This document shows, piece after piece, positions 50,726 to 59,339 of a DNA stretch of 64,000 nt (positions are counted from its first letter, which is position 1; each line of letters starts with the position of its first letter). The DNA comes from Acidimicrobiaceae bacterium (GTDB taxonomy: Bacteria > Actinomycetota > Acidimicrobiia > Acidimicrobiales > RAAP-2): positions 102,677 to 166,676 of the forward strand of contig DAHUZK010000071.1 of NCBI GenBank assembly GCA_027306605.1, written 5' to 3'. The translations under genes and the position numbers were made by a program. The notes beneath the pieces were generated by a model that searched no databases, had not been told where the DNA came from, and was given only the letters and a program-made list of their open reading frames with translations.

Positions 50726-51733
50726 ATGAACGTCCGGCACATCCCAACGGTGCTCGACCAATGGCAACGAAGCAATCGGCCCGCGGCACTTGTCTACGGA
50801 GTGGTGAAGAAGTTCGGGGACGACAACGCGAACCAGTATGTGGTGGCACTCGGCTGGTACGGCTTTGTGGCCATCTACCCACTCCTTCTCGTCGTCATCA
50901 CCATATTCGGATTCATCGGCGCGCCTTCTTTGGGCCACCAGATCGTCTCGACCCTTCACGACTTCCCGGTGGTTGGGTCTCAATTCAACCCCGAGCATTC
51001 ATCACAAAGCCTTCAAGGGAGTGGAATTGGGTTGGCAATCGGGCTCCTCGGTTTGATCTACGGTGCACAGGGTGTCACCCAGACCGTTCAGCAAGCGATG
51101 GCCGCCGCGTGGAACGTGCCCCAAACCGAGATGCCGAATTTCGGTATCCGCCTCGTGCGGAGTTTGGTCGCTCTCTTCTTGATCGGAACGGCGTTCCTGT
51201 TGAACGCGGCCGCCGCCACGATCGTCACCGACACAGCGTTTGGTTATGCCATTCGCGGACCAGCATTGGTCGGCATGGTATTGCTCAACGTTCTCTTCTA
51301 TCTGGTCGTCTTCCGGGTTACGACTCCCATTTCCGGCCCGTCGTCCCGGCTCGCCCCCGGTGCTGCGCTCGCCGCTCTCGGTTTCACGCTGCTGATCACG
51401 GTCGGTGCCGGACTCGTACAGCACCAGCTGCGTCACAGTTCGGCCACCTACGGACAATTCGGGCTTGTGATCGGACTCGTGGGATTCCTGTTCCTCGTGG
51501 CCAAGATCACCCTCTATGGCGCCGAGTTGAACCCAGTCGTGAGCCGTCACCTCTGGCCACGAGGGCTCCTGAGCGACGACCCGACGGCCGCCGACCATCA
51601 GGTGCTGCGCGATATCGCGCATCAATCGAGGCGCCGGCAGGACGAACGGATCAAAGTGACCTTTGGGGGCGCTTCAGCTGGAGAACCTTCTGCAGCCGAA
51701 GAAGCGGCAACCGGCGCCTCGACCCACGGTTGA
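50726..51733 (+). CDS. YihY/BrkB-type membrane protein
   Basis: Integral membrane protein of the YihY/virulence factor BrkB family, 335 residues from ATG 50726 with about six helices (LGWYGFVAIYPLLLVVITIF, GIGLAIGLLGLIYG, SLVALFLIGTAFLLNAAAA, LVGMVLLNVLFYLVVF, LAALGFTLLITVGAGL, GLVIGLVGFLFLVAKITLYG). The family signature LIYGAQGVTQTVQQAMAAAW and AELNPVVSRHLWPR are present. The C-terminal 50 residues are polar. Transport function is not established for the family. The longer open frame upstream lies in the remnant-like gap and has no membrane features. Confidence 0.82.
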   Translation: MNVRHIPTVLDQWQRSNRPAALVYGVVKKFGDDNANQYVVALGWYGFVAIYPLLLVVITIFGFIGAPSLGHQIVSTLHDFPVVGSQFNPEHSSQSLQGSGIGLAIGLLGLIYGAQGVTQTVQQAMAAAWNVPQTEMPNFGIRLVRSLVALFLIGTAFLLNAAAATIVTDTAFGYAIRGPALVGMVLLNVLFYLVVFRVTTPISGPSSRLAPGAALAALGFTLLITVGAGLVQHQLRHSSATYGQFGLVIGLVGFLFLVAKITLYGAELNPVVSRHLWPRGLLSDDPTAADHQVLRDIAHQSRRRQDERIKVTFGGASAGEPSAAEEAATGASTHG

Positions 51734-51838
51734 TCCATATCCGTCGGCGAGCCCGACCATGTCCCGCACGAGTGGGTTGATGTGCTTCTGCGACGAGAGA
51801 TGCATACGGGTCCGTGGTTCAGGGTACAGCTGACCCCG

Positions 51839-52348
51839 ATGGCGATATCTCGGCGAATTGCTCGGCCCATGCTCGCGTCGATCTTCGTAGTGGGAGGACT
51901 CGATGCGTTTCGTGACCCCGCGAGCAAGGCGGCTCGGGCCGCAGCGGTCACTGAGCCCCTCAGACAGTCAGGATTCTCGAATGTGGACACCGAGACGATG
52001 GTCCGCGTCAATGGGGGCGTCCAATTCGTCGCCGGGACCTTCCTGGCGCTCGGAAGATGCCGCCGCGTCGCCTGTCTGCTCCTGCTGGGTTCCCTGCTCC
52101 CGACGACGTACGCGGGCCATCGATTCTGGGAAGAAACGGACCGGGTGGCTCGAACCCAGCAATTGATGAACTTCTTGAAGAATGTCGGCCTCATGGGCGG
52201 CTTGATCGTGACCGCTCTCGACACCGAGGGCCAGCCCTCACTCGGCTGGCGAACGCGGCACGCGGTCACCAGCACCTCGGTGACGGGCGGCATCGGAGCT
52301 GCCACGGATGCCCTATCCAGACTCGGGGAGCACCTCCTCTCGAGCTAG
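51839..52348 (+). CDS. DoxX-like membrane protein
   Basis: A 169-residue protein with DoxX-family features: opening IARPMLASIFVVGGLDAFRD, then VNGGVQFVAGTFLALGRCRR, ACLLLLGSLLPTTYAGHRFW and a final helix FLKNVGLMGGLIVTALD. Four helices are predicted. Family members are linked to redox stress and thiosulfate metabolism, but function here is not known. ATG 51839 is chosen because it starts the conserved part; an in-frame TTG/GTG upstream would add 19 residues. It is 105 nt after the YihY gene on the same strand. Confidence 0.75.
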   Translation: MAISRRIARPMLASIFVVGGLDAFRDPASKAARAAAVTEPLRQSGFSNVDTETMVRVNGGVQFVAGTFLALGRCRRVACLLLLGSLLPTTYAGHRFWEETDRVARTQQLMNFLKNVGLMGGLIVTALDTEGQPSLGWRTRHAVTSTSVTGGIGAATDALSRLGEHLLSS

Positions 52349-52435
52349 CTCGCTGGCTCGGCGATCACACCGCCTCTACGGTGGATGTGACATTGGCCCC
52401 TTCCGGAAGAGCCAGGCGGGCATGAACCTTCTCCC

Positions 52436-53146
52436 ATGGCATGCCATCGGAAGATGCTCTGGATCCTGGGGGTGGCTGCGGTATACGCCGCCTGGATACG
52501 CCCGAGGCTCTGGCGCTGGGGCGCCACGTTTCCCGAAGCCTACGGCCCGTATCCGGGGGCAGATTTGGTGCCTGGCGGGGAACGGGCAGCCACAATGGCC
52601 GTCACGATCGGAGCACCACCGGCACATGTCTGGCCATGGCTCGTCCAAATGGGAGGAGACCGAGGCGGTTGGTACTCCTGGGACCGCCTCGACAACAGAG
52701 GGCATCGCAGCGCCACCCGAATCCACCCCGAATGGCAGGACCTCTCCGTCGGAGACTACGTGAAGTACCAGCGAGCCTCTGGGCCGATGAATGCATGGCA
52801 GGTGGCCGCGCTGCAAGCACACCGCTTCTTGGCATTGCGCGGTCTCTTCGATCTGCGCGGTCGTCTTCTCGACCCGAACAGCCCCCGACCATCGGCCTAC
52901 GTCGAGGGCTTGTGGGGATTTCAGCTCAAGCCTCTACCCGGTGGCGGGACCCGTCTTGTCATAAGCGGGTACCAGACCATGCGCCCGCCATGGGTCGGGC
53001 GCTTCGTCTTCTACTGGGTCTACGTTCCGGTGACGTGGATCATGCAGGCAAGAATGCTGAAAGTGCTCAAGAGAAACATAGAGCGTGAAGAGCAGAAGGC
53101 GCGTACCTCGTCTCAGCGGACGACCACAACAGTGCAGGGAGCATGA
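52436..53146 (+). CDS. SRPBCC (START-like) family protein
   Basis: A 236-residue protein with an N-terminal hydrophobic segment (MLWILGVAAVYAAWIRPRLW) and an SRPBCC fold from about residue 45: VTIGAPPAHVWPWLVQMGGD, GWYSWDRLDNRGH, LSVGDYVKYQ, WGFQLKPLPGGGTRLVISGY. A further hydrophobic stretch (FVFYWVYVPVTWIMQARML) lies near the C-terminus. Related proteins are often annotated as polyketide cyclase/dehydrase-like, but no enzymatic function can be read. The last 34 nt overlap the 3' end of the convergent universal stress gene. Confidence 0.72.
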   Translation: MACHRKMLWILGVAAVYAAWIRPRLWRWGATFPEAYGPYPGADLVPGGERAATMAVTIGAPPAHVWPWLVQMGGDRGGWYSWDRLDNRGHRSATRIHPEWQDLSVGDYVKYQRASGPMNAWQVAALQAHRFLALRGLFDLRGRLLDPNSPRPSAYVEGLWGFQLKPLPGGGTRLVISGYQTMRPPWVGRFVFYWVYVPVTWIMQARMLKVLKRNIEREEQKARTSSQRTTTTVQGA

Positions 53147-53574
53147 CGGACACAGTGGTCGCTGACTGATCCAAAGATCACATCCTGGAAGCCGCGCCCA
53201 CGACTGCCTACGACGAGAAGATCGCCTTCCCCGATCCCCGTCAACAGCACCTGCACGGCGCGCCCTCGAACGACTTTGGCCGTCACGCGGTCACGCTCCG
53301 ATTCTGGAACCACCTGAGCAATGATCTGATCCAACTTGTCGCGCGCTTGGGCCATCAATTCGTCTTGCCACGGGACATGGATCTCGATCCCCAGTGGAGC
53401 AGGTTCTTCGGGAAACGTCCATGCCGTGACGACCTCGAGCGGTACGTTCATGGAAATCGCCTGTCGCAGACCCCACCGCAGTGCGTGCAACGAATGCTCT
53501 GAACCGTCCACGCCGACAACGACCTTGGGCGACACGTCACCCGATTCGGAATCGACCTTCGAAATGTCGCTCAC
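53113..53574 (-). CDS. Universal stress protein, coupled to a CtpE-type ATPase
   Basis: UspA-domain protein of 153 residues. Nucleotide-binding pattern: VVVGVDGSEHSLHALRW at the start and GSRGRGFQDVIFGSVSDH near the end, the G-2x-G-9x-G-S motif of ATP-binding Usps. The start GTG 53574 follows the ATPase stop by a single base (TGACGTG), so it is translationally coupled to the ATPase gene. Open frame further upstream is the reverse of the ATPase 3' end. Confidence 0.88.
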   Translation of the reverse strand: MSDISKVDSESGDVSPKVVVGVDGSEHSLHALRWGLRQAISMNVPLEVVTAWTFPEEPAPLGIEIHVPWQDELMAQARDKLDQIIAQVVPESERDRVTAKVVRGRAVQVLLTGIGEGDLLVVGSRGRGFQDVIFGSVSDHCVRHAPCTVVVVR

Positions 53575-53575
53575 G

Positions 53576-55999
53576 TCATCCCTCTCCGATCTTCGAACCT
53601 TCCGCCGCTTTGAACCTTTCCCGGAGTTGGCCGTCAGCCCCGAGGAAGAGGGCCAGGACCGCGATGGCGACCGCTGCAATCCCACCGACGACACCGAGGA
53701 CACCACCGTCGGGCAACACCAAGTCGAACAGTTCACGCGAGAGCGGAACTGCGAAAAGGACGAGAAATGATCCAGCCATCGCCAGAACGAGTACCAGACG
53801 AAGCAGGTTGAGCGGTCTGGATATCAAGACAAGTATCCACAGTGCGACAATGAACACGCAGATGAGTGCAGCCGTCCTGGCCTCGGCGAGCGTGGTGCCC
53901 GTTGATGAGCGTGCCGCCATGTAGGCGGCGAAAGTCGCCCCTGCCGTTACCGACCCGGCCGGAATGGTGAAGCGCAAGACGCGCCTGGTGAAGCCTGGAG
54001 CCGCACGAGGCGCTGCCGCGCCAAAAGCCAGGAAGAACCCGGGAACTCCGATCGTCAGGGTGCTCACGATGGTCAAGTGGCGAGGGAAGAATGGATAGGG
54101 AACTGCTGCCAACACGATGGCGATTGCCAGCAGTGCGGCGTAGACGGTCTTCGTGACGAACAGATTTGCAACGCGCTCGATGTTCGCGATGACCCGTCGT
54201 CCTTCGGCAACAATGCCGGGAACGACGGAGAAGTCGTTGTCCAAAAGGACAACCCGCGCCACCGACCGAGTGGATTGGCTTCCCGACCCCATTGCGATCC
54301 CGAGGTCCGCCTCCTTCAACGCCTGGACATCGTTCACACCGTCACCCACCATCGCCACGACATGACCGTCGTCGTGAAGTATTCGCACGATGTCTGACTT
54401 CTGTTCGGGCCGTACCCGACAAAGCAGGTTCGTCTCGGCCACGGCAACCCGCAACCCGTTGGTGTCGAGACGAGATGCGTCCCTGGCGAGACCCGGGGAT
54501 GGCAGGGCAAGCCGTTCTGCGATCTGGCCCACGGTCCTTGGCGCGTCGCCTGAGAGCACCTTGACGGTGACGCCCTGGTCGAGAAGGTATCGAATCGTCG
54601 GACCGGCATCGGGCCGTAAGCGCTCAGCCAAGATCACCAGGGCGACCGGCTCCAGTTCCCGAGGAAGGATGGACCCGGTCACCGGAAACTCGCTGTGAGC
54701 CAACACGAGCACCCGGCGAGCTGCTGCCTCATGCGCTTCTGCTCTTGCCATCACGAGCTTTGCCGTCTTTGGCAACACGATCTGTGGGGCACCCAGTATC
54801 CACGTGCCCTTGCGGGCGAATGAGACGGCGCTCCATTTGCGCGACGAGGAAAAGGCCACCCTGGACTCGACGTGCCACGTCGGTTCCTCACGTGGTCGCA
54901 TCCCGTCGAGTGCCTGCATCGTGGAATTGGGTGCGGGGTCGGTACGGGCGATCTGTGCCAGCACCGCCTCGACAGCGCTCCGAGGTGTGTCCGTTTGCAC
55001 CTCGACGTCGAGCAACCGGAGCCCTGGCTCGGTCAGTGTCCCCGTCTTGTCGATACAGAGCACGTCCACTCGCGCCAATCCCTCGACTGCTGCAAGCTCC
55101 TGGACAAGGACCCGGCGGCGAGCGAGGCGCATCGCACCAACCGCGAACGCCATGGAAGTAAGGAGAACTAGTCCTTCCGGGACCATGGCGGCAACCCCGG
55201 CGACCGAGCCCCGCAACGCGTCGGCCAGCGGCTGGTGGCTGCGAAGGAGCTGCGTGATGAAGAGGGCGACACCTGTGGGAACCATGACCCAGGTCACCAG
55301 CCTCAGAATCTGGTTGGTCCCCTGCTGGAGCTCAGAACGGATGAGGCTGAAACGACGAGCGTTCTCTTCCAGGCCTCGAGCGTAAGAGCGCTCTCCGACT
55401 TCCGTCGCCTGAACCCTCCCCACACCGGCCACCACGAAGGATCCGGAGAGGACGCGTTCGCCCGAGATCTTCCCGACGGCCTCGGACTCCCCGGTCACGA
55501 GCGACTCGTCGACTTCGAGCCCATCCGACGTGAGCAGCCTCCCGTCGACGGGGATCTGGTCACCCCGTCGCACCTCGAGGACGTCTCCAAGCACGATCTC
55601 GTCCGAGCGAAGTTGGACCTTTGCACTCGAACGAACCACGCTCGACGTCGGTGCATGGAGGATGGCCAGGTTGTCCAGCGTACGCTTGGATCGCCATTCC
55701 TGAATGATGCCTATGGTCGTGTTGACGACGAGAACGATGCCGAACAGCGCGTCTTGAACCGGCCCGATGACCATGACGATGACGAAGAGCGAGCCCAGGA
55801 TGGCATTGAAACGTGTGAACAGATTGGCTCGCATGATCTGCGGCACGGTCCGACCGGTGGTACGTGAGACGCCGTTGACGAGTCCCGCCTCGATCTGTGC
55901 GCGGACCTGTGCATCGGTCAGCCCCCACGCGGGATCAACAGGGGTGACCGACGGGCGGGGAGGAGGTGCGATGGCACGCACCGGATCAGAGGCGGTCAT
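53576..55999 (-). CDS. P-type cation-transporting ATPase, CtpE-like
   Basis: An 807-residue P-type ATPase. Actuator TGES in VDESLVTGESEAVG, transmembrane ion motif MVPEGLVLLTSMAFAV, phosphorylation site DKTGTLT with Asp317, and hinge MVGDGVNDVQALKEADLGIA. The M4 PEGL type and lack of heavy-metal CPC/SPC or HMA domains place it with CtpE-like enzymes, linked to calcium uptake in mycobacteria; six further hydrophobic segments lie at the C-terminus. ATG 55999, divergent from the metal ATPase with 98 bp between, and coupled to the downstream universal stress gene. Confidence 0.9.
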   Translation of the reverse strand: MTASDPVRAIAPPPRPSVTPVDPAWGLTDAQVRAQIEAGLVNGVSRTTGRTVPQIMRANLFTRFNAILGSLFVIVMVIGPVQDALFGIVLVVNTTIGIIQEWRSKRTLDNLAILHAPTSSVVRSSAKVQLRSDEIVLGDVLEVRRGDQIPVDGRLLTSDGLEVDESLVTGESEAVGKISGERVLSGSFVVAGVGRVQATEVGERSYARGLEENARRFSLIRSELQQGTNQILRLVTWVMVPTGVALFITQLLRSHQPLADALRGSVAGVAAMVPEGLVLLTSMAFAVGAMRLARRRVLVQELAAVEGLARVDVLCIDKTGTLTEPGLRLLDVEVQTDTPRSAVEAVLAQIARTDPAPNSTMQALDGMRPREEPTWHVESRVAFSSSRKWSAVSFARKGTWILGAPQIVLPKTAKLVMARAEAHEAAARRVLVLAHSEFPVTGSILPRELEPVALVILAERLRPDAGPTIRYLLDQGVTVKVLSGDAPRTVGQIAERLALPSPGLARDASRLDTNGLRVAVAETNLLCRVRPEQKSDIVRILHDDGHVVAMVGDGVNDVQALKEADLGIAMGSGSQSTRSVARVVLLDNDFSVVPGIVAEGRRVIANIERVANLFVTKTVYAALLAIAIVLAAVPYPFFPRHLTIVSTLTIGVPGFFLAFGAAAPRAAPGFTRRVLRFTIPAGSVTAGATFAAYMAARSSTGTTLAEARTAALICVFIVALWILVLISRPLNLLRLVLVLAMAGSFLVLFAVPLSRELFDLVLPDGGVLGVVGGIAAVAIAVLALFLGADGQLRERFKAAEGSKIGEG

Positions 56000-56072
56000 C
56001 GCCTCACTCGGTCGGGTGCGGTTCGGCGCCAGAGATCCTTCGCCGGCTGAAGCATGCGCCCATCTTCGCTCT

Positions 56073-56085
56073 GTCCCGCCGGGAC
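56073..56085. promoter_or_regulatory. Inverted repeat in the divergent ATPase promoter region
   Basis: GTCCC (56073-56077) and GGGAC (56081-56085) with a three-base spacer, about 12 bases upstream of the plausible start at 56098. It could be an operator half-site pair or part of the leader; it is not a full DosR-type box. Confidence 0.3.
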
Positions 56086-56097
56086 CTCCAGGGCCAA

Positions 56098-58524
56098 ATG
56101 ACCTGGTCGCCAGAGGTCAGGCAGGACGTTCGACCCTGGTCAACGCTCGGGGATAGAGCAGACGATAGGGATGTGAGGCCCCCGCAATCGGCTCTGCCCT
56201 CGAGTCCCTGGAGGAGCTCGTCGGTCCTCCTGCTGGGACTGAGTGGAGCATGTCTCCTGGCCGGTGGCGTCCTCACGTTGGCCGGAGAGGGGTCCGGCGG
56301 CGATGCGGCCTGGATCGTCTGCGGTGGCCTCGGAGCCGCGTACTCGCTCTGGACGATGCTGGCAAGCCTACGGCGAGGACGAGTTGGCGTCGATGCGATC
56401 GCCTTCTTGGCGGTCGTCGGTGCCCTGGCGGTCGGCGAGTACCTGGCGGCCGCGGTGATCAGCGTCATGATGGCGAGTGGCCGGGCTCTCGAGGCATGGG
56501 CAGCGGGCAGGGCCACGCGCGATCTGCGACGCCTCCTCGAGCGAGCGCCAGCACGCGCACATCGCTACCAGAGCGGTGGCACCACGCTCGAGACGGTCGA
56601 CGTCGCCGACGTCAATGTGGGTGACCGAGTGATGGTGCCCTCTGGTGAGCCGGTTCCGACCGACGGCGTCCTTCTCACAGAGGCGGTCATCGACGAGTCG
56701 GCGCTGACCGGCGAGCCGTTGCCCGTGACGCACTTCCGCGGAGACCTGGTGCGTAGCGGCACCATCAACGCGGGCTCGCCGCTCGATATGCAGGCAACAG
56801 CTCCTGCCTCTGAGAGTGCGTATGCGGGAATCGTCCGGCTGGTGGCGGCCGCCCAGAGCTCCCCGGCGCCTTTCGTCCGACTCGCCGACCGATATGCCGT
56901 CGGCTTTCTCGTCTTGAGCCTTGTCGTCGCGGCGGGCGCCTGGGTCGCAGCAGGACCTCAACGCGCCGTCGCTGTGCTCGTGGTGGCGTCCCCGTGCCCG
57001 CTGATCCTGGCGGCGCCAGTGGCGCTGGTCGGCGGTCTGTCTCGCTCGGCTCGAAGGGGGGTCGTCGTGAAAGGGGCCGGAGTGCTCGAGCGCCTCGGAG
57101 CATGCACGACCCTGCTCATCGACAAGACGGGCACACTGACGAGCGGACATCCCACATTGACCAACATCTTGCCCGTCGGTGCCCTGGCTCCAGAGCAGGT
57201 CCTCACCCTGGCTGCATCCCTCGATCAGGTTTCATCCCACCTCCTCGCCCGATCCCTCGTCGATGCGGCAAGGTTGCGCGGCTGCCAGCTCGAGCTACCC
57301 CAAGAGGTCGAGGAGGTCGCCGGTTCGGGTGTCAGAGGGACTGTCGGGGGTCACAAGGTTGCACTGGGGAAGGCCTCATGGGTCGGTGTGGTGGGATCAC
57401 CGCCATGGGCCAAGGCGGCGCGAAGGCGGGCACAGCTCGACGGATCGCTCACTGTCTTTGTCAGCGTCGACGGTCGGCCCGCTGGCGTTCTGGTGCTCGA
57501 CGATTCCGTGCGGTCGGATGCGGCGCGTACGATCCATCTCCTCCGTAACCACGGCATCAAGAGGATCGTGATGGTCACGGGTGACCGTACTGAGGTGGCT
57601 GAGGCGATCGGAGCCGTGACCGGTGTGGACGAAGTGCTGGCGGAACGTTCACCGGAGGACAAGCTGGACGCCGTCCGAGCAGAACGTGCTCGCGGCGGTA
57701 CGATCATGGTCGGCGACGGAATCAACGATGCACCGGCCCTGGCACTGGCCGATGTCGGTGTTGCGATGGGAGCACGCGGCGCCAGTGCGTCGACCGAGAC
57801 CGCTGATGTCGTGCTCACGGTCGATCGCTTGGACCGGCTCGGAGAAGCTCATAGCCTCGCGCGACGAAGCCGGCGCATCGCCCTACAGAGCGTGATAGCG
57901 GGCATGGGCATGTCCTTGACTGCGATGGGATTCGCAGCAGTGGGACTGTTGCCCGCAGTCTGGGGCGCGATCTTGCAGGAAGGAATCGACGTCGCGGTGA
58001 TTCTCAACGCACTGCGCACCGTCCGCTCTCCCACCGAAGGTCCGCGCCTCGACGAAACCCAGTCGCGCCTGGCGAGGCGATTCCAGAGGGAGCATCTCAT
58101 GATCAAATCGGATCTTGACCGCCTGTTGGCCGTCGCCGACTCGCTCGGTACCACAAGCCCGGAACAAGTGATGGACCCGGTCCGAGAGGTGTACAGACTC
58201 CTCTCCGAAGAAGTGGAGCCTCACGAGGAGGCCGAAGAGCACATCCTCTATCCGGCATTGGAACAGGTTCTCGGTGGAAACGAGCCTACGGGCCCGATGA
58301 GTCGTGCGCATGCAGAGATTTCGCACCAGATCCGCCGCCTCGGGCATCTCATCGAGGACATCGGGACATCCGTGCCGGACCAAGAGGACATCGACGAGAT
58401 CCGAAGGCTGCTCTATGGCTTGCACGCCATCCTTCGTCTGCACACACTCCAGGAAGAGGAGAGCTACCTCTCGCTCGAGGACGAAACGCCGGCCGCACCT
58501 CATGTCGATGAGCTCTCGGCGTGA
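56098..58524 (+). CDS. P1B-type metal ATPase fused to a C-terminal hemerythrin-like domain
   Basis: An 808-residue heavy-metal P-type ATPase. Transmembrane metal site SPCP at 298-301 (VASPCPLILAAPVALVGG), phosphorylation site DKTGTLTSG with Asp342, actuator DESALTGEPLPVTH, hinge VGDGINDAPALALADVGVAM, and LQEGIDVAVILNALR in the last helix. There is no N-terminal HMA metal-binding domain. From about residue 660 a four-helix hemerythrin-like domain follows, with HEEAEEHILYPALEQ, RAHAEISHQI and HAILRLHTLQEEESYL supplying His/Glu ligands. This architecture is known for P1B-5 ATPases (Nia type, Ni/Fe export), which suggests an iron- or oxygen-sensing exporter. ATG 56098 chosen; GTG 56173 is an alternative. 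Confidence 0.87.
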   Translation: MTWSPEVRQDVRPWSTLGDRADDRDVRPPQSALPSSPWRSSSVLLLGLSGACLLAGGVLTLAGEGSGGDAAWIVCGGLGAAYSLWTMLASLRRGRVGVDAIAFLAVVGALAVGEYLAAAVISVMMASGRALEAWAAGRATRDLRRLLERAPARAHRYQSGGTTLETVDVADVNVGDRVMVPSGEPVPTDGVLLTEAVIDESALTGEPLPVTHFRGDLVRSGTINAGSPLDMQATAPASESAYAGIVRLVAAAQSSPAPFVRLADRYAVGFLVLSLVVAAGAWVAAGPQRAVAVLVVASPCPLILAAPVALVGGLSRSARRGVVVKGAGVLERLGACTTLLIDKTGTLTSGHPTLTNILPVGALAPEQVLTLAASLDQVSSHLLARSLVDAARLRGCQLELPQEVEEVAGSGVRGTVGGHKVALGKASWVGVVGSPPWAKAARRRAQLDGSLTVFVSVDGRPAGVLVLDDSVRSDAARTIHLLRNHGIKRIVMVTGDRTEVAEAIGAVTGVDEVLAERSPEDKLDAVRAERARGGTIMVGDGINDAPALALADVGVAMGARGASASTETADVVLTVDRLDRLGEAHSLARRSRRIALQSVIAGMGMSLTAMGFAAVGLLPAVWGAILQEGIDVAVILNALRTVRSPTEGPRLDETQSRLARRFQREHLMIKSDLDRLLAVADSLGTTSPEQVMDPVREVYRLLSEEVEPHEEAEEHILYPALEQVLGGNEPTGPMSRAHAEISHQIRRLGHLIEDIGTSVPDQEDIDEIRRLLYGLHAILRLHTLQEEESYLSLEDETPAAPHVDELSA

Positions 58525-58565
58525 GGTGCCGGACAACCGACAGAGCGCCTCGAAGGCCCCTTCGA

Positions 58566-58571
58566 TACAGT
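58566..58571 (+). promoter_or_regulatory. Candidate -10 of a leaderless universal stress transcript
   Basis: TACAGT matches TANNNT and is followed after exactly six bases by ATG 58578. This would allow expression independent of the upstream ATPase. Confidence 0.45.
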
Positions 58572-58577
58572 CTCGGC

Positions 58578-59048
58578 ATGGCAACGTTGATCGTGGCGAC
58601 GGATGGATCGGACCTGGCTATTCAAGCCGCTTGTGCCGGACTCTCTCTGACGCGGCCAGTGGATTCGGTCTTGATCGTCTCGGTCGTCGACCTCGTCGAT
58701 GACTCAGCCGAAGAAGACGCCTCCGGCCTGGCCGGTCCCACCATGACGGCGGAAGAGAGTGACGAGCATCGACGCAAGCTGACAGCTCAGGGCCAGGCCG
58801 CCGTCGATGCAACCGTGGAGGCAGTGCGGAATGCCGGCTTCCTACCTGAACGGTTCGACGCGCGGGTGGTCGAAGGGAGTCCCGGGGCAACCCTGTGCAA
58901 CTTGGCGACCGACGTCAAGGCGTCGGCGCTGATCATCGGAACGCGGGGACGTGGTGGCCTCAAGAGGGCCTTGTTGGGCTCCGTCTCCGACCACATAGTG
59001 CGCAACGCCCCGTGTTCTGTCATCGTCTCCAGGAAACCCGAGCAGTGA
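58578..59048 (+). CDS. Universal stress protein downstream of the metal ATPase
   Basis: UspA-domain protein of 156 residues: MATLIVATDGSDLAIQAACA at the N-terminus and the ATP-binding GTRGRGGLKRALLGSVSDH near the C-terminus. The middle carries an acidic insert (DSAEEDASGLAGPTMTAEES). ATG 58578 lies 53 nt after the ATPase stop and is preceded by a leaderless-type -10. It is a paralogue of the Usp at 53113-53574, sharing GSVSDH and NAPC/HAPC near the end. Confidence 0.88.
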   Translation: MATLIVATDGSDLAIQAACAGLSLTRPVDSVLIVSVVDLVDDSAEEDASGLAGPTMTAEESDEHRRKLTAQGQAAVDATVEAVRNAGFLPERFDARVVEGSPGATLCNLATDVKASALIIGTRGRGGLKRALLGSVSDHIVRNAPCSVIVSRKPEQ

Positions 59049-59084
59049 CGCCTCAACGACTGTCCGGTCCGGGGCCCGCCGTGG

Positions 59085-59261
59085 CTACCCGGTCGGAGAG
59101 GGCCCGCCCATCGGGTCGGACTCCTCCCACTCCCGTTTCACCTCGGGACTGTCAGCCTCCGGAACCGACTCAGGGATGTCTCCTGCATCGGGGCCTTCCC
59201 ATCCCGACGGTGGGTCCTGTGCCGGTGGCGTCAATCGGTCCTCGCCCTGGTCATCGGTCAT
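59085..59261 (-). CDS. Small acidic protein of unknown function
   Basis: A 58-residue acidic, proline-rich reading frame (starts MTDDQGEDRLTPPAQDPPSG, continues with EVKREWEESDPMGG). No domain is recognised; predicted disordered. It is on the same strand as, and 78 nt downstream of, the sulfatase. Coding is supported only by composition and a plausible ATG, so confidence is limited. Confidence 0.45.
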   Translation of the reverse strand: MTDDQGEDRLTPPAQDPPSGWEGPDAGDIPESVPEADSPEVKREWEESDPMGGPSPTG

Positions 59262-59339
59262 GTATGGCACGTACCCGTCCGGGACGAATCTGAACGCGCA
59301 CCTACCCGCCGGAGGCGATGGATTGCGAACCGCGACGAT

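Noticed and set aside
50442..50882. 146-codon minus-strand frame overlapping the YihY gene
   Set aside because: Overlaps a conserved membrane protein gene and has no recognisable similarity; treated only as part of the remnant-like gap.
55999..56098. DosR-type box between the two ATPases
   Set aside because: Only a short GTCCC/GGGAC repeat is present; the 20-bp DosR palindrome does not fit.
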